Origin: JAAYPI01 sp963668615
GTDB lineage: Bacteria; Bacteroidota; Bacteroidia; Bacteroidales; Paludibacteraceae
DNA: 64,000 bases
Assembly: GCA_963668615.2 (NCBI GenBank)
Contig: CAXXCL010000001.1
Span: 248,001-312,000, forward strand
Direction: 5' to 3'
The first letter of the stretch is position 1, and each line of letters starts with the position of its first letter. Of this stretch, positions 1 through 8,866 are shown piece by piece. Both the position numbers and the translations under genes were made by a program. The notes below the pieces were generated by a model that saw only the letters and a program-made list of their open reading frames with translations, ran no database searches and was not told the DNA's origin.

Positions 1-487
1 GGTATGGCACGTTAAGAAAAAGTGACGAGATTTCAAGTAATGCTTTTTCGGAAAAATCGACATTCCGACGGACAAGATTCTCTTTGCTAATCTTGTATGC
101 TTGCCCTGCAAAAAAGGCTATTTCTTTTTTTTCATCGTAATTATAAAACTTACTGCCAAACGTGAGCAGCATGTTTTGTCGTAATTTTTCAGAAAAACAA
201 GGTGCTACAAGATTCTTCACCTGCCAAAAATTATCATTTTCTAAATTATCATTTTCAGCTACGGATATTTTTGTTATCATTTTACTATCAACCCATCCAT
301 CATAAGAATGATTAATGTTATGAATTTTCGTCCATTTTTCGGATTGGTCTTTCACAAAGCACAGCTCTCCGAAAAGCAACTGAGAAAGCATCTCGGCTTT
401 TTCAGAGGGTTCGGCTCGCATAGGCAAAAGCGGCACCAAACTTACAGCATAGTGACAATTTATAACTTCTTCAAAAGGAAAACCCAT
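1..487 (-). CDS. SH3 / NlpC-P60-type peptidase, N-terminal part (runs off the left edge)
   Basis: Reading the minus strand from an ATG at 487 gives 162 open codons to the window edge with no stop. The protein begins MGFPFEEVINCHYAVSLVPL and has a bacterial SH3-like stretch (PMRAEPSEKAEMLSQLLFGE, then KWTKIHN and YDGWVDSKM). The last residues, FLNVPY, match the usual entry to an NlpC/P60 catalytic domain (typically NVPYLWGG), but the catalytic Cys and His lie outside the window. The family trims peptide stems of peptidoglycan. No signal peptide is visible at this start. A TAAATTTG -7 element lies upstream on the minus strand at 512-519. The gene is divergent from the HD-domain gene at 603. The SH3/NlpC assignment is inferred from this partial sequence. 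Confidence 0.7.
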   Translation of the reverse strand, partial: MGFPFEEVINCHYAVSLVPLLPMRAEPSEKAEMLSQLLFGELCFVKDQSEKWTKIHNINHSYDGWVDSKMITKISVAENDNLENDNFWQVKNLVAPCFSEKLRQNMLLTFGSKFYNYDEKKEIAFFAGQAYKISKENLVRRNVDFSEKALLEISSLFLNVPY

Positions 488-538
488 AAGACTATTCTTG
501 TTTTGACTTCACAAATTTAAGATTATTTACCTAAAATA

Positions 539-568
539 TTGTTGTTAAGATATAAAAAATTAAATTTG
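539..568 (+). promoter_or_regulatory. Bacteroidota-type promoter of the 7TM-HD gene
   Basis: TTG at 539-541, a 19-base spacer and TAAATTTG at 561-568 match the -33/-7 consensus. The start codon follows at 603. A TAAATTTG on the opposite strand (512-519) would serve the divergent SH3/NlpC-type gene. Confidence 0.55.
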
Positions 569-602
569 CCTAAAATTACTTTCTTATAAATAAATATAGG
601 AT

Positions 603-2687
603 ATGAGTGAGAGCTTAAAGGAAGGAAGAAAGAAAAAAATCTTTAACGAAATAATCAAGAATGCCTTGTTCGTTCTTGCAACGCTCCTTATTATTTGGTT
701 TTTTCCTCATGACGCTCAATACAAATACCAATTTAGCGAAGGAAAGCCTTGGCAGTATGATTTATTAACTGCGACCTTTGACTTTCCCATCTATAAAACA
801 GAAAGAGAACTAATTATTGATCGGAATAATATTCTAAAGGCAAATAAACCATATTTTAAGGTTAATTCTTCGAAAGAAAACGAGAAAATAAATCTTTTGT
901 ATAAGGATATTGATAAAAATATTCAGGGAGACAGTTCTCTTGCCAACAATAACCTTTATTTTGATTTTCTAAAAAAACAGCTTCACTATGTTTATTCAGT
1001 AGGCGTTTTGGATGATGCACAGTATATAAATTTAGCGAACAAACAGGTAAAGTATGTAGTTATTGTGGAACATAATGTGGGAAAAACCCGCAACATAGCG
1101 GATATTTTTACAGAATCCAAAGCCATTGAATATATCTTCAGCCAAATACCCAAGGGACTTTCAGTTTCAAAAATCAAAGATGTTCGACTTAGCAAATACA
1201 TTGAAAGCAACTTAAGCTACGATTTGGAAATCACCAATAAAATAAAATCAGATGAACTAAACAATATTTCCATCACCTCGGGGAGAGTACAAGCTGGGGA
1301 AAGAATTATAGATAGAGGGGAAATTGTAAGTCCTGAAAAGTTTAAAATTTTGGATTCCTTGAAGAAACAATACCAGCAAGAGGGCAGCAAAAAAAGTCAA
1401 TACGTTGTTATTGCAGGTCAGTCCTTAATTGTATTTTGTCTTATATTACTTTTCTACTTGTATACTCGGCTATTTAGGAAGAAATTTTTTACCAGTAAAC
1501 GGTTTGTAACGTTAACATTGCTTCTTATCGTTGGGTTTACACTCATAACGTCAGTGGTTGTACAACGCCTCAATCCAACATTTGTATATCTTATTCCCTA
1601 TTGTTTGATTCCTATCGTAATAAGTACATTTTTTGATACTCGAACGGGGCTTTTTTCTCACATCATCACTGTTTTACTGTGCTCTTTTATGGTTCCTCTT
1701 CCTTTTGAATTCGTATTGTTGGAAATAACAGCCGGCATGGTTGCCATCCATAGTTTGAAAGATCTTTCTCAACGATCTCAATTAGTACAATCCGCGATTA
1801 TGATTTTCACGAGTTACTGCCTTATGTATTTTGGCTATGGTATGACGTTGGATGGTGATTTTTTGCAAATTAAATGGATTATCTTCATTTTTTTCTTAAT
1901 CAATGGCATTTTGCTACTTTTTGCTTATCCGCTCATCTATATTTTCGAAAAAGCATTTGGGTTTATTTCCAATGTCACATTGGTCGAATTATCAAACATC
2001 AACAATCCCGTTTTGCGGAAACTCTCAGAATTAGCACCCGGCACTTTTCAACATTCAATGCAAGTTTCTAATTTAGCTGCAGAGATTGCAGTTAAAACGA
2101 AGGCTAATCCACTTTTAGCAAGAACAGGAGCCATGTATCATGACATTGGCAAAATGAAAAACCCAGCTTTCTTTGCTGAAAATCAGAGTAAAGGAAATAA
2201 TCCGCATGACCAATTGAGTTATGAAGACAGTGCCAAAATCATTATTCAACATGTTGCAGATGGAGTAGAAATTGCTAAGGAAGCCAAGATTCCTAAAATG
2301 GTTATCGAATTTATAGAGACACACCATGGAAAAAATAAAGTACGGTATTTTTATAATTCTTTTAAAACGAAATTTCCGGACAAAAAAATTGACGAGGATA
2401 TATTTACCTACAAAGGATTGATTCCGTACACGAAAGAGACGGCTATTGTAATGTTATGTGATTCAGTAGAAGCGGCGTCTAGAAGCTTGCCCGAATATAC
2501 CGACGGTTCCATCAATGATCTGGTTGAAAATATTATTAATTCCCTTTTGGCAGACGGGGCTCTAAATAATGCTCCTTTAACGCTAAAGCAAATTTCTTTA
2601 ACAAAACATATTCTCAAAGAAAAGCTAAAGAATATTTATCATACACGTATTGCTTATCCTGAACTAACTAACAATATCAAACCATGA
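603..2687 (+). CDS. 7TM-HD (HDIG) family phosphodiesterase, PgpH-like
   Basis: This 694-residue membrane protein has the layout of the 7TMR-HD/PgpH family: an N-terminal membrane anchor (about 19-35), a long extracytoplasmic domain (about 40-265), a cluster of membrane helices (about 268-450) and a C-terminal cytoplasmic HD domain. His484 (TFQHSM), His513-Asp514 (MYHDIGKMKNP) and a later THHGKNK are the expected metal ligands. PgpH relatives hydrolyse cyclic di-AMP, so a role in c-di-AMP turnover is inferred from the family. Its last four bases overlap the start of the next gene (ATGA), so the two are probably co-translated. Length and domain order are normal. Confidence 0.85.
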   Translation: MSESLKEGRKKKIFNEIIKNALFVLATLLIIWFFPHDAQYKYQFSEGKPWQYDLLTATFDFPIYKTERELIIDRNNILKANKPYFKVNSSKENEKINLLYKDIDKNIQGDSSLANNNLYFDFLKKQLHYVYSVGVLDDAQYINLANKQVKYVVIVEHNVGKTRNIADIFTESKAIEYIFSQIPKGLSVSKIKDVRLSKYIESNLSYDLEITNKIKSDELNNISITSGRVQAGERIIDRGEIVSPEKFKILDSLKKQYQQEGSKKSQYVVIAGQSLIVFCLILLFYLYTRLFRKKFFTSKRFVTLTLLLIVGFTLITSVVVQRLNPTFVYLIPYCLIPIVISTFFDTRTGLFSHIITVLLCSFMVPLPFEFVLLEITAGMVAIHSLKDLSQRSQLVQSAIMIFTSYCLMYFGYGMTLDGDFLQIKWIIFIFFLINGILLLFAYPLIYIFEKAFGFISNVTLVELSNINNPVLRKLSELAPGTFQHSMQVSNLAAEIAVKTKANPLLARTGAMYHDIGKMKNPAFFAENQSKGNNPHDQLSYEDSAKIIIQHVADGVEIAKEAKIPKMVIEFIETHHGKNKVRYFYNSFKTKFPDKKIDEDIFTYKGLIPYTKETAIVMLCDSVEAASRSLPEYTDGSINDLVENIINSLLADGALNNAPLTLKQISLTKHILKEKLKNIYHTRIAYPELTNNIKP

Positions 2688-4774
2688 AAACCAAACACTT
2701 TTACTTCTGCGTTATACTTTGGATTTTATTTTCCATGAGTAACGCTTGTGCTCAGAAAATGGAATTTAAGCCTGTGAATGAAGAGTTAACGAAATATTAT
2801 TCTTCTGATTTGCCTACCTCCTATATTCCACTTCCATTCAAAATAGAACATAATCAGGAAGGTAAACGTACTACAAAATCACTCCCCGCTTCTTATGATT
2901 TACGTAATTTAAATGGTGTTAGTTATGTACTATCCCCAAGAAATCAGGTAAATAACGGACCTTGTTGGGCATTTGCAGCAACCGATGCGGTACAATCAAC
3001 ATTCTATCTTCAAGGCTATAGAGAAGGCTATCTTTCTCCTCAATTACTAACAAATTGTCATGGATTTGAATACACAAAAACACAAGGAGGCAATTCATTA
3101 ATTGCAACAGCTTGTTTTGCAAGATTGTTAGGTCCAGCATACGAAGATTCTGTCCCATATATTTTCGGAAATACTACATGCCCTACCGTAACTAAAGCTG
3201 ATTTTCCTGCTTATGTGTCGGATATTATCATGTTACCGGATGATATTAGCACAGTCAAAGAAGCTATTATGGAAAATGGTTCTGTAACATCAAGAATGTT
3301 CTACAGTTCCTCATATTATAACTCGTCAAATTACACCTATTATTACGATCATAGTGGCACTTATGGAGTTAATCACGGAATAAGTATTGTAGGATGGGAT
3401 GATTCAAAGACGGTTACCGGAAACACTAGTGGCACACCGACAAGTACAGGAGCTTGGATTGTAAAAAATACGTGGGGAACAAACACCATGGATGGAGGAT
3501 ACTTTTATGTGTCTTATGAGGACAAATATGTTGGAACTGAATGTTTTTCTTTTACCAAAAGAGTTGATAAGGATGAAATTGACAATCTATACCTGTACGA
3601 TTACTTGGGAATGACAAGTTGTATAGGATACGGAGTTGGGAATGCGGCATATGGGAAGGTAAAATACACAGCTCCAAAACGCGAAAAGGTAACGGATATA
3701 GGGACATTCCTCTCAGAGGATAATACGCAAGTGAAATATTGGATTTTCAGTGATGCCAGTTTGACCAAAATGGTTGGCTATTCAGCAAATACTTCATTCG
3801 AAAATGCCGGATTTTACAGTATAGATCCGGTAAATCCCACTTATGTTGAAGGAGATTTTTATATTGTAGTCCGTTATTTATCAACCACAAAGTCATACGT
3901 TCTTCCCATCGAAACAGTAATTTCAGGATACAGTAACCCGACAATACAAAATTCCGGTTTGCAATGGGTTAGCTCAAACGGATCAACATGGAATAACGTA
4001 GGAACGGATATATCAGATAAACAATTTAACTTGTGTATAAAAGCCTATACCAAGAATTCGACTCCTCCTGCAAATGATAGCATTAAAAATGCCTCTTTAC
4101 TAAATGAGGATGTTCTATACGAATCTCTCACCAATGAAGGTGCTACTGTAGAAACTAATGAACCTTGTCCTCCATACTCAACTGCTGATACAAGTTGCTA
4201 CTCGCAAAAAACTTGGTGCCCTGAAGGAGGTTTACAAAATTCTGTTTGGTTTAAATTTGTTGCAACAACCAATTCCGTTTCGATTGAAACAGAGGGCTTT
4301 GATGATCAGATTGCACTTTGGACTGCGACAGACGATGATTGGAAAAATATAGTTAGTGGAAACACCTCCAACTATCAACTTATTGCAGCCAATGATGACA
4401 AGGACGCCTCAAATGCTTCAGGGACAATTACGAACACTAGCGGATTGACAATAGGCAAAACCTACTTTATACAGGTAGATGGCTCCTCGGGAGGAAAAGA
4501 AGGAACTTTTTCTATCATCATTAATACAAATCCAACAGATATTACAGAACAAAAAAACAACTTGAATATATTTGATGAGAATGGAGAAATTAAGTCGGAA
4601 ATTTTTCAAACAGTAGATAAAATTGAAGTGTATGAAATTGGCGGAAAATTGATGCAAACAATTACTTCGAACGATTCAAAAACAATTCAAAAACTTCCTT
4701 CTAAACAAGTATATATCCTTAAATTGTACAATAAAAATAATACTATACAAAGTATAAGCTTTGTAAATTCTTGA
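2684..4774 (+). CDS. Secreted papain-family (C1) cysteine protease with T9SS sorting tail
   Basis: A signal peptide (about 1-23, ending ACAQ) precedes a C1A peptidase domain. The catalytic residues are visible: Cys94 in NNGPCWAFAA, His231 in GVNHGISIVGWDD and Asn262 in WIVKNTWGT. A bacterial pre-peptidase-like beta-sandwich follows (about 460-610). The last 75 residues (IEVYEIGGKLMQ, then KLPSKQVYILKL) resemble a type A T9SS C-terminal sorting domain, so the mature enzyme is probably placed on the cell surface or released. The gene starts inside the stop region of the HD-domain gene (ATGA), an unexpected operon partner. A hairpin at 4817-4858 probably ends the transcript. Confidence 0.85.
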   Translation: MKTKHFYFCVILWILFSMSNACAQKMEFKPVNEELTKYYSSDLPTSYIPLPFKIEHNQEGKRTTKSLPASYDLRNLNGVSYVLSPRNQVNNGPCWAFAATDAVQSTFYLQGYREGYLSPQLLTNCHGFEYTKTQGGNSLIATACFARLLGPAYEDSVPYIFGNTTCPTVTKADFPAYVSDIIMLPDDISTVKEAIMENGSVTSRMFYSSSYYNSSNYTYYYDHSGTYGVNHGISIVGWDDSKTVTGNTSGTPTSTGAWIVKNTWGTNTMDGGYFYVSYEDKYVGTECFSFTKRVDKDEIDNLYLYDYLGMTSCIGYGVGNAAYGKVKYTAPKREKVTDIGTFLSEDNTQVKYWIFSDASLTKMVGYSANTSFENAGFYSIDPVNPTYVEGDFYIVVRYLSTTKSYVLPIETVISGYSNPTIQNSGLQWVSSNGSTWNNVGTDISDKQFNLCIKAYTKNSTPPANDSIKNASLLNEDVLYESLTNEGATVETNEPCPPYSTADTSCYSQKTWCPEGGLQNSVWFKFVATTNSVSIETEGFDDQIALWTATDDDWKNIVSGNTSNYQLIAANDDKDASNASGTITNTSGLTIGKTYFIQVDGSSGGKEGTFSIIINTNPTDITEQKNNLNIFDENGEIKSEIFQTVDKIEVYEIGGKLMQTITSNDSKTIQKLPSKQVYILKLYNKNNTIQSISFVNS

Positions 4775-4816
4775 TTGCTTGTCAATTAACACGGAACATT
4801 ATACAGATTATTCCAG

Positions 4817-4858
4817 ATACTCCATAAAGGAAATATTAATCTTCCTTTTATGGAGTAT
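4817..4858 (+). terminator. Probable terminator after the C1 protease
   Basis: Arms at 4817-4832 and 4842-4858 pair over 16 base pairs with a single bulged T. The downstream sequence is T-rich but lacks an unbroken T run. Confidence 0.55.
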
Positions 4859-4878
4859 TTGATTAATTTTTAAAGTAT

Positions 4879-5313
4879 ATGAAAAAAATAACATTAATTA
4901 TAGGCGTAATCTTTATGTGTTTTGCTGCAAAAGCAGAATATAATAAAGACATAATGATCGAACCTGTATTAAAAACCGATACGACTTCAATCGGGCAAAA
5001 AATTATTTTTCCGAATTTCACCAATAACGAGGTTACAATATGTAAAATAACTATTCCGAAAGCAGCATCAACAGGTTGGCACAAGCACGAAACGCCTGTA
5101 TTTGCCTATGTTTTAAAAGGCAATTTAACCATAGAATTAGAAAATGGAAAGAAAATGCGATTCCCTGAAAACTCATCATTTGCAGAAGTAATAAATACTT
5201 TTCATAACGGAGTAAACCAAGGAAATGAAGATGTTATTTTGATCGCTTTTTTCTTGGAAAATAAGGGTGAAAGATTATCTATACCAAGAAATAATCTTAT
5301 TACAACTAAATGA
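4879..5313 (+). CDS. Exported cupin-domain protein
   Basis: This is a small single-domain cupin of 144 residues. A hydrophobic leader (MKKITLIIGVIFMCFAAKAE) is a plausible signal peptide. The cupin metal motif is present as GWHKHETPVFAYVLKGNLTIELENG, with the second motif around FHNGVNQGNEDVILIAF. Such proteins bind a metal and act as small dioxygenases, isomerases or simple binders; nothing here points to a substrate. It stands alone between the protease terminator and the acyltransferase gene. Confidence 0.7.
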   Translation: MKKITLIIGVIFMCFAAKAEYNKDIMIEPVLKTDTTSIGQKIIFPNFTNNEVTICKITIPKAASTGWHKHETPVFAYVLKGNLTIELENGKKMRFPENSSFAEVINTFHNGVNQGNEDVILIAFFLENKGERLSIPRNNLITTK

Positions 5314-5349
5314 TTTAACTATTTTTGTTATACGTACTTATTATAATCA

Positions 5350-6276
5350 ATGGAGAGAAAGAATATCGAATCGAACAATAATGCAAATGTAAAAAAAACA
5401 TTATTAGGCATTAACGATGTGGAAAATCTTTCTTCTATTTTTAAGGGAAGAATCGGGAATGAATTGGCTCGGCAACTAATGTATCTCTTTGGAATAAACA
5501 AAATAAATGCGGCATACGAAAGTGCTTGCGATTACACAGGAGCAGCCTTTGCAACAGAATTACTGAAAAATATAGGTGTTCAGTATCAAATTGGCAATGT
5601 AGAACGATTAAAGGAGCTGCCAGAAGGAGCTTTCATAACTATCTCCAATCACCCATACGGTGGCATTGACGGAATTATGTTAATTGACTTAATAGCAAGT
5701 ATGCGTTCTGATTACAAGATAATGGTAAACAAAATTCTTTCCCTTATTAAAACAATGGAAGAAAATTTCATTTCGGTAACCCCTACAACGAATAAAAAAG
5801 CCGAAGCAACGACTAACCTCAATGGTATTAGAGAAACGTTAGAACTTCTTAAAAATGGTCATCCCGTTGGATTTTTTCCTTCAGGAGCGGTCTCTGATTT
5901 CAGAATAAAAGATTTCAAAATAAAAGATCGAGAATGGCAAGAGGGTATTATAAGACTTATTAAGATGGCAAAAGTCCCCATTGTTCCAATTCGCTTTTTT
6001 GACAGAAACTCTACTCTTTTCTACTTTTTAGGTGTTATTGATTGGAGAATAAGAAGCATACGAATGCCTCATGAAATTTTCAACAAACAAAACCAGAAAC
6101 CTCGCATAGGTATTGGTTCGATTATTTCTGTAGAAGAACAAAAACAATTTACAAACAATAAATCTTTTGGCGATTTTTTACGAAAATCCGTTTATGATAT
6201 GCCCGAACCTGTTTTTTATACTCCCCGAAAGGCACTGAACATTAATAGCAACTTAAATGAAAAAAACAAACGTTAA
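5350..6276 (+). CDS. PlsC-like lysophospholipid / amino-lipid acyltransferase
   Basis: The 308-residue protein contains the acyltransferase signature: His101 and a downstream Asp in SNHPYGGIDG, where a one-residue longer spacing replaces the classic HX4D, and a GFFPSGAVS block in place of FPEGTRS. Both variants are common in Bacteroidota members. The family transfers an acyl chain to a lysolipid at the membrane. A GlsA/OlsA-like role in making glycine or ornithine lipids is possible, but the sequence does not decide this. The last 20 bases overlap the thioesterase gene, so acyl-chain handling genes are coupled here. Confidence 0.75.
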   Translation: MERKNIESNNNANVKKTLLGINDVENLSSIFKGRIGNELARQLMYLFGINKINAAYESACDYTGAAFATELLKNIGVQYQIGNVERLKELPEGAFITISNHPYGGIDGIMLIDLIASMRSDYKIMVNKILSLIKTMEENFISVTPTTNKKAEATTNLNGIRETLELLKNGHPVGFFPSGAVSDFRIKDFKIKDREWQEGIIRLIKMAKVPIVPIRFFDRNSTLFYFLGVIDWRIRSIRMPHEIFNKQNQKPRIGIGSIISVEEQKQFTNNKSFGDFLRKSVYDMPEPVFYTPRKALNINSNLNEKNKR

Positions 6277-6712
6277 ATTGGAGTTACGAATTGATTGGAG
6301 TGAAATTGATGCCTTCGGACATGTGAACAATCTGTCTATTCTGAAATACGTACAAGCTGCAAGGGTCAACTATTTAGAAATAATAGGTTTAATGCAAATG
6401 CAAGCAACAATCAAGATTGGACCAATTCTGGCTTCTACAACTTGCCAATTTCGAAAACCATTATTCTACCCGGGACAGGTTACCATATATACTAGCGTTG
6501 ACAATGTGAAAAATTCCAGTTTTCACGTTCAACACCAAATTATGAACGACAAAAAAGAGTTGGTGGCAGAAGCTCAGGACGTTATCGTATTTTATGACTT
6601 TAATAAAAACACCAAATTGACCATTTCTGCTGAGATTAAAGAAAAAATAGCAAAATTGGAAGGCACTGATTTTTGGAAGAATATTGATGAAAATGTACAA
6701 CAAGATTATTAA
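6257..6712 (+). CDS. Acyl-CoA thioesterase, 4HBT hotdog fold (YbgC-like)
   Basis: The 151-residue protein has the hotdog thioesterase signature near its N-terminus, RIDWSEIDAFGHVNNLSIL, whose Asp and HVNN match the YbgC/4-hydroxybenzoyl-CoA thioesterase family. It would release free acids from acyl-CoA or acyl-ACP in the cytoplasm. It overlaps the acyltransferase gene by 20 bases, which suggests translational coupling and a shared lipid role. The hairpin at 6774-6807 ends the unit. Confidence 0.8.
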   Translation: MKKTNVKLELRIDWSEIDAFGHVNNLSILKYVQAARVNYLEIIGLMQMQATIKIGPILASTTCQFRKPLFYPGQVTIYTSVDNVKNSSFHVQHQIMNDKKELVAEAQDVIVFYDFNKNTKLTISAEIKEKIAKLEGTDFWKNIDENVQQDY

Positions 6713-6773
6713 AAAATTTAGGGTTGAGGAGATATGTGTTTTAGAAATATATCTACATATACCCATAAAACAA

Positions 6774-6807
6774 AAAAAACTGTAAATCAATCGATTTACA
6801 GTTTTTT
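6774..6807. terminator. Bidirectional intrinsic terminator
   Basis: The arms CTGTAAATC (6780-6788) and GATTTACAG (6793-6801) pair perfectly and are flanked by an A run upstream and a T run downstream. The hairpin can therefore stop both the plus-strand thioesterase transcript and the minus-strand tRNA-Gln transcript. Confidence 0.85.
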
Positions 6808-6817
6808 AAACTCATTG

Positions 6818-6888
6818 TTGTCTCACTAGGATTCGAACCTAGACAAGCAGATTCAGAAACTGATGTGCTACCATTACACCATGAGACA
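6818..6888 (-). tRNA. tRNA-Gln(CTG)
   Basis: On the minus strand the sequence folds into a full cloverleaf: 7-bp acceptor (TGTCTCA/TGAGACA), D stem GTGT/GCAC, anticodon loop TTCTGAA with anticodon CTG, and T arm CTAGG-TTCGAAT-CCTAG. The discriminator is A and CCA is not encoded. The anticodon stem (TCAGT/TCTGC) has two mismatches, T27-C43 and T31-T39. It lies downstream of tRNA-Gln(TTG) on the same strand and shares its promoter or has a weaker one. Confidence 0.9.
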
Positions 6889-6924
6889 AAAAAAAACTAA
6901 ATAAACTCTATCTACCAAAAGCAT

Positions 6925-6960
6925 AAAAGCCTGACTATCCATTTTGACGATCAGACTTTT
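6925..6960 (-). terminator. Possible hairpin between the two tRNA-Gln genes
   Basis: The arms 6925-6934 and 6951-6960 pair over about 10 bp with one G-T. On the minus strand the second arm ends in TTTT. It may be a processing or partial termination site after tRNA-Gln(TTG). Confidence 0.4.
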
Positions 6961-6970
6961 ACCTATTTTG

Positions 6971-7041
6971 TTGTCTCACGAAGATTCGAACTTCGACAGG
7001 CAGAACCAAAAACTGCAGTGCTACCATTACACCATGAGACA
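6971..7041 (-). tRNA. tRNA-Gln(TTG)
   Basis: The cloverleaf has the same acceptor and D arm as its neighbour, anticodon stem GCAGT/TCTGC, loop TTTTGGT with anticodon TTG, and T arm CGAAG-TTCGAAT-CTTCG. The discriminator is A and no CCA is encoded. T31-T39 is mismatched, as in the CTG copy. It is the promoter-proximal member of the pair. Confidence 0.92.
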
Positions 7042-7084
7042 AGGTAAAAATTACAGACCTACTAATTGAACTGTAATTTCGGGG

Positions 7085-7116
7085 CAAAGGTAGATTCTTT
7101 TGAAGAATTTACCAAA
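7085..7116 (-). promoter_or_regulatory. Promoter of the tRNA-Gln pair
   Basis: Read on the minus strand, TTTG (7116-7113), a 20-base spacer and TACCTTTG (7092-7085) match the Bacteroidota -33/-7 consensus. The tRNA 5' end is at 7041. Confidence 0.75.
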
Positions 7117-7131
7117 TTTTTACTTGTGTTT

Positions 7132-8424
7132 TTACTTTATGCGTAGTAAATAATAATTCTTTTTCCCTTTCTGAACCAGGATAAACCGGTCATTTAAAAG
7201 CATCCCATTTAATACCGGCAATTCAGCATCTACAACTTTTTCTTTATTTACAAATAAACCTCCATTTTGAAGCATCTTGCGAACTTCACCTTTAGAAGCA
7301 AACACAGGGGCTTGAGTTGTCAACAGATCAATTAGTTTAACTTCGGCACCAACATCAACTCTATCAATCTCAAATTGAGGAACACCTTCAAATATGGATA
7401 ATAACGTATCAGCATCCAACCTTTTCAGGGTATCCGAGGTGGCATTTCCAAACAATACAGAAGAGGCTTCTACAGCCAATTCGTAATCTTCTTGAGAATG
7501 CACCATAACCGTAACTTCTTGAGCCAAACGTTTTTGCAACATACGTAAATGAGGAGCTTCATGGTGTTGTTTAATTAACTCTTCTATTTCTTCCTTGCCT
7601 ATGAATGTAAAAATTTTGATATATTTTTCAGCATCTAAGTCACTAACATTCAACCAAAATTGATAGAATTTATACGGCGAAGTATACTTTTTATCCAACC
7701 ACACATTACCACTCTCTGTTTTCCCGAATTTGCCGCCATCTGCTTTTGTAATAAGCGGACAAGTAAGAGCAAAAGCATCACCCGACATTTTTCTGCGAAT
7801 AAGTTCGGTTCCGGTAGTAATATTTCCCCATTGGTCAGAACCACCCATTTGCAACTTACAATTTTTATTTTCATATAAATAAAGAAAATCATAACCTTGT
7901 ACCAATTGATAGGTAAATTCGGTAAAAGACATTCCTACACTCGACTCAGCAGCAAGCCTTTTTTTTACGGAATCCTTTGCCATCATATAATTAACAGTTA
8001 TATACTTACCAATATCACGAATGAAATCCAAAAACGTAAAGTTTTTCATCCAATCGTAATTATTTACCATTTCGGCAGCGTTAGGAGCATCGCTATCAAA
8101 ATCCAAAAAACGAGACAATTGTGCTTTAATCGCTTCTTGATTATGCCTTAAAACCTCTTCATTCAACAAATTGCGTTCAGCACTTTTACCAGATGGGTCT
8201 CCAATCATACCGGTAGCCCCACCTACCAACGCGATAGGTTTATGTCCACAGCGTTGAAAATGCTTCAACATCATAACACCCACCAGATGTCCTATATGCA
8301 ACGAATCCGCGGTGGGATCAATACCAACATAAGCAGATGTCATTTCTTTTTCAAGCTGTTCCTTTGTCCCAGGCATCATGGTATGTATCATACCTCTCCA
8401 TTCCAGTTCTTCTACAAAATTCAT
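7132..8424 (-). CDS. tyrS: Tyrosyl-tRNA synthetase
   Basis: This is a full-length (430-residue) class I synthetase that charges tRNA-Tyr. The ATP-binding HIGH motif lies at residues 43-46 (SLHIGHLVGV), and the KMSKS equivalent is KFGKTESGN near residue 230. The Rossmann core carries tyrosine-binding elements (YQLVQGYDFLYLYE, GGSDQWGNI). A C-terminal S4-like RNA-binding domain occupies roughly residues 365-430. It follows tadA by four bases on the same strand and appears to be the last gene of the RHH-rmuC-tadA-tyrS unit. Confidence 0.96.
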   Translation of the reverse strand: MNFVEELEWRGMIHTMMPGTKEQLEKEMTSAYVGIDPTADSLHIGHLVGVMMLKHFQRCGHKPIALVGGATGMIGDPSGKSAERNLLNEEVLRHNQEAIKAQLSRFLDFDSDAPNAAEMVNNYDWMKNFTFLDFIRDIGKYITVNYMMAKDSVKKRLAAESSVGMSFTEFTYQLVQGYDFLYLYENKNCKLQMGGSDQWGNITTGTELIRRKMSGDAFALTCPLITKADGGKFGKTESGNVWLDKKYTSPYKFYQFWLNVSDLDAEKYIKIFTFIGKEEIEELIKQHHEAPHLRMLQKRLAQEVTVMVHSQEDYELAVEASSVLFGNATSDTLKRLDADTLLSIFEGVPQFEIDRVDVGAEVKLIDLLTTQAPVFASKGEVRKMLQNGGLFVNKEKVVDAELPVLNGMLLNDRFILVQKGKKNYYLLRIK

Positions 8425-8428
8425 TTTA

Positions 8429-8863
8429 TTATCTTTTCTGTTTAAAAAAATCTTTCATCAAGGCAGCACACTCATCTGCTACTATTCCCCCGACAACTTC
8501 TGTTTTTGGATGCATTGCGTATGGAGCTTTTTTCGTAAAACCTTCTTTCTCTTCGCTTGCACCATATATAACCTTTGAAACCTTTGACCAAAAACACGCT
8601 CCCGCACACATTACACAAGGCTCCACAGTGACGTATAAAACACAGTCAATCAAATATTTAGAACCCAAATAATTGGCAGCAGAGGTAATAACCTGCATTT
8701 CAGCATGAGCAGTCGCATCATTAAGAGTTTCGGTAAGATTGTGAGCTCTTGCTATAACTTGTTGGTTACATACAACTACTGCCCCTATCGGAACCTCACC
8801 CTTATCGTAAGCTTTTTTAGCCTCAGACAAAGCTTGTTTCATAAAATACGTATCGTCTAACAT
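8429..8863 (-). CDS. tadA: tRNA adenosine deaminase-like nucleoside deaminase
   Basis: The zinc-dependent deaminase motifs are complete: His53-Ala-Glu55 (TAHAEMQ) and Cys83-x-x-Cys86 (EPCVMCAG). At 144 residues it has the length of TadA, which makes inosine at the wobble base of tRNA-Arg. The closely related guanine deaminases share the same motifs, so the exact substrate is inferred. It sits three bases downstream of rmuC and four upstream of tyrS, so it is probably co-transcribed with both. Confidence 0.82.
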   Translation of the reverse strand: MLDDTYFMKQALSEAKKAYDKGEVPIGAVVVCNQQVIARAHNLTETLNDATAHAEMQVITSAANYLGSKYLIDCVLYVTVEPCVMCAGACFWSKVSKVIYGASEEKEGFTKKAPYAMHPKTEVVGGIVADECAALMKDFFKQKR

Positions 8864-8866
8864 CGA

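Noticed and set aside
308..520. Open frame of 70 codons on the plus strand at the left edge
   Set aside because: It lies over the minus-strand SH3/NlpC-type gene, which has a recognisable domain and a promoter; the plus-strand frame resembles nothing.
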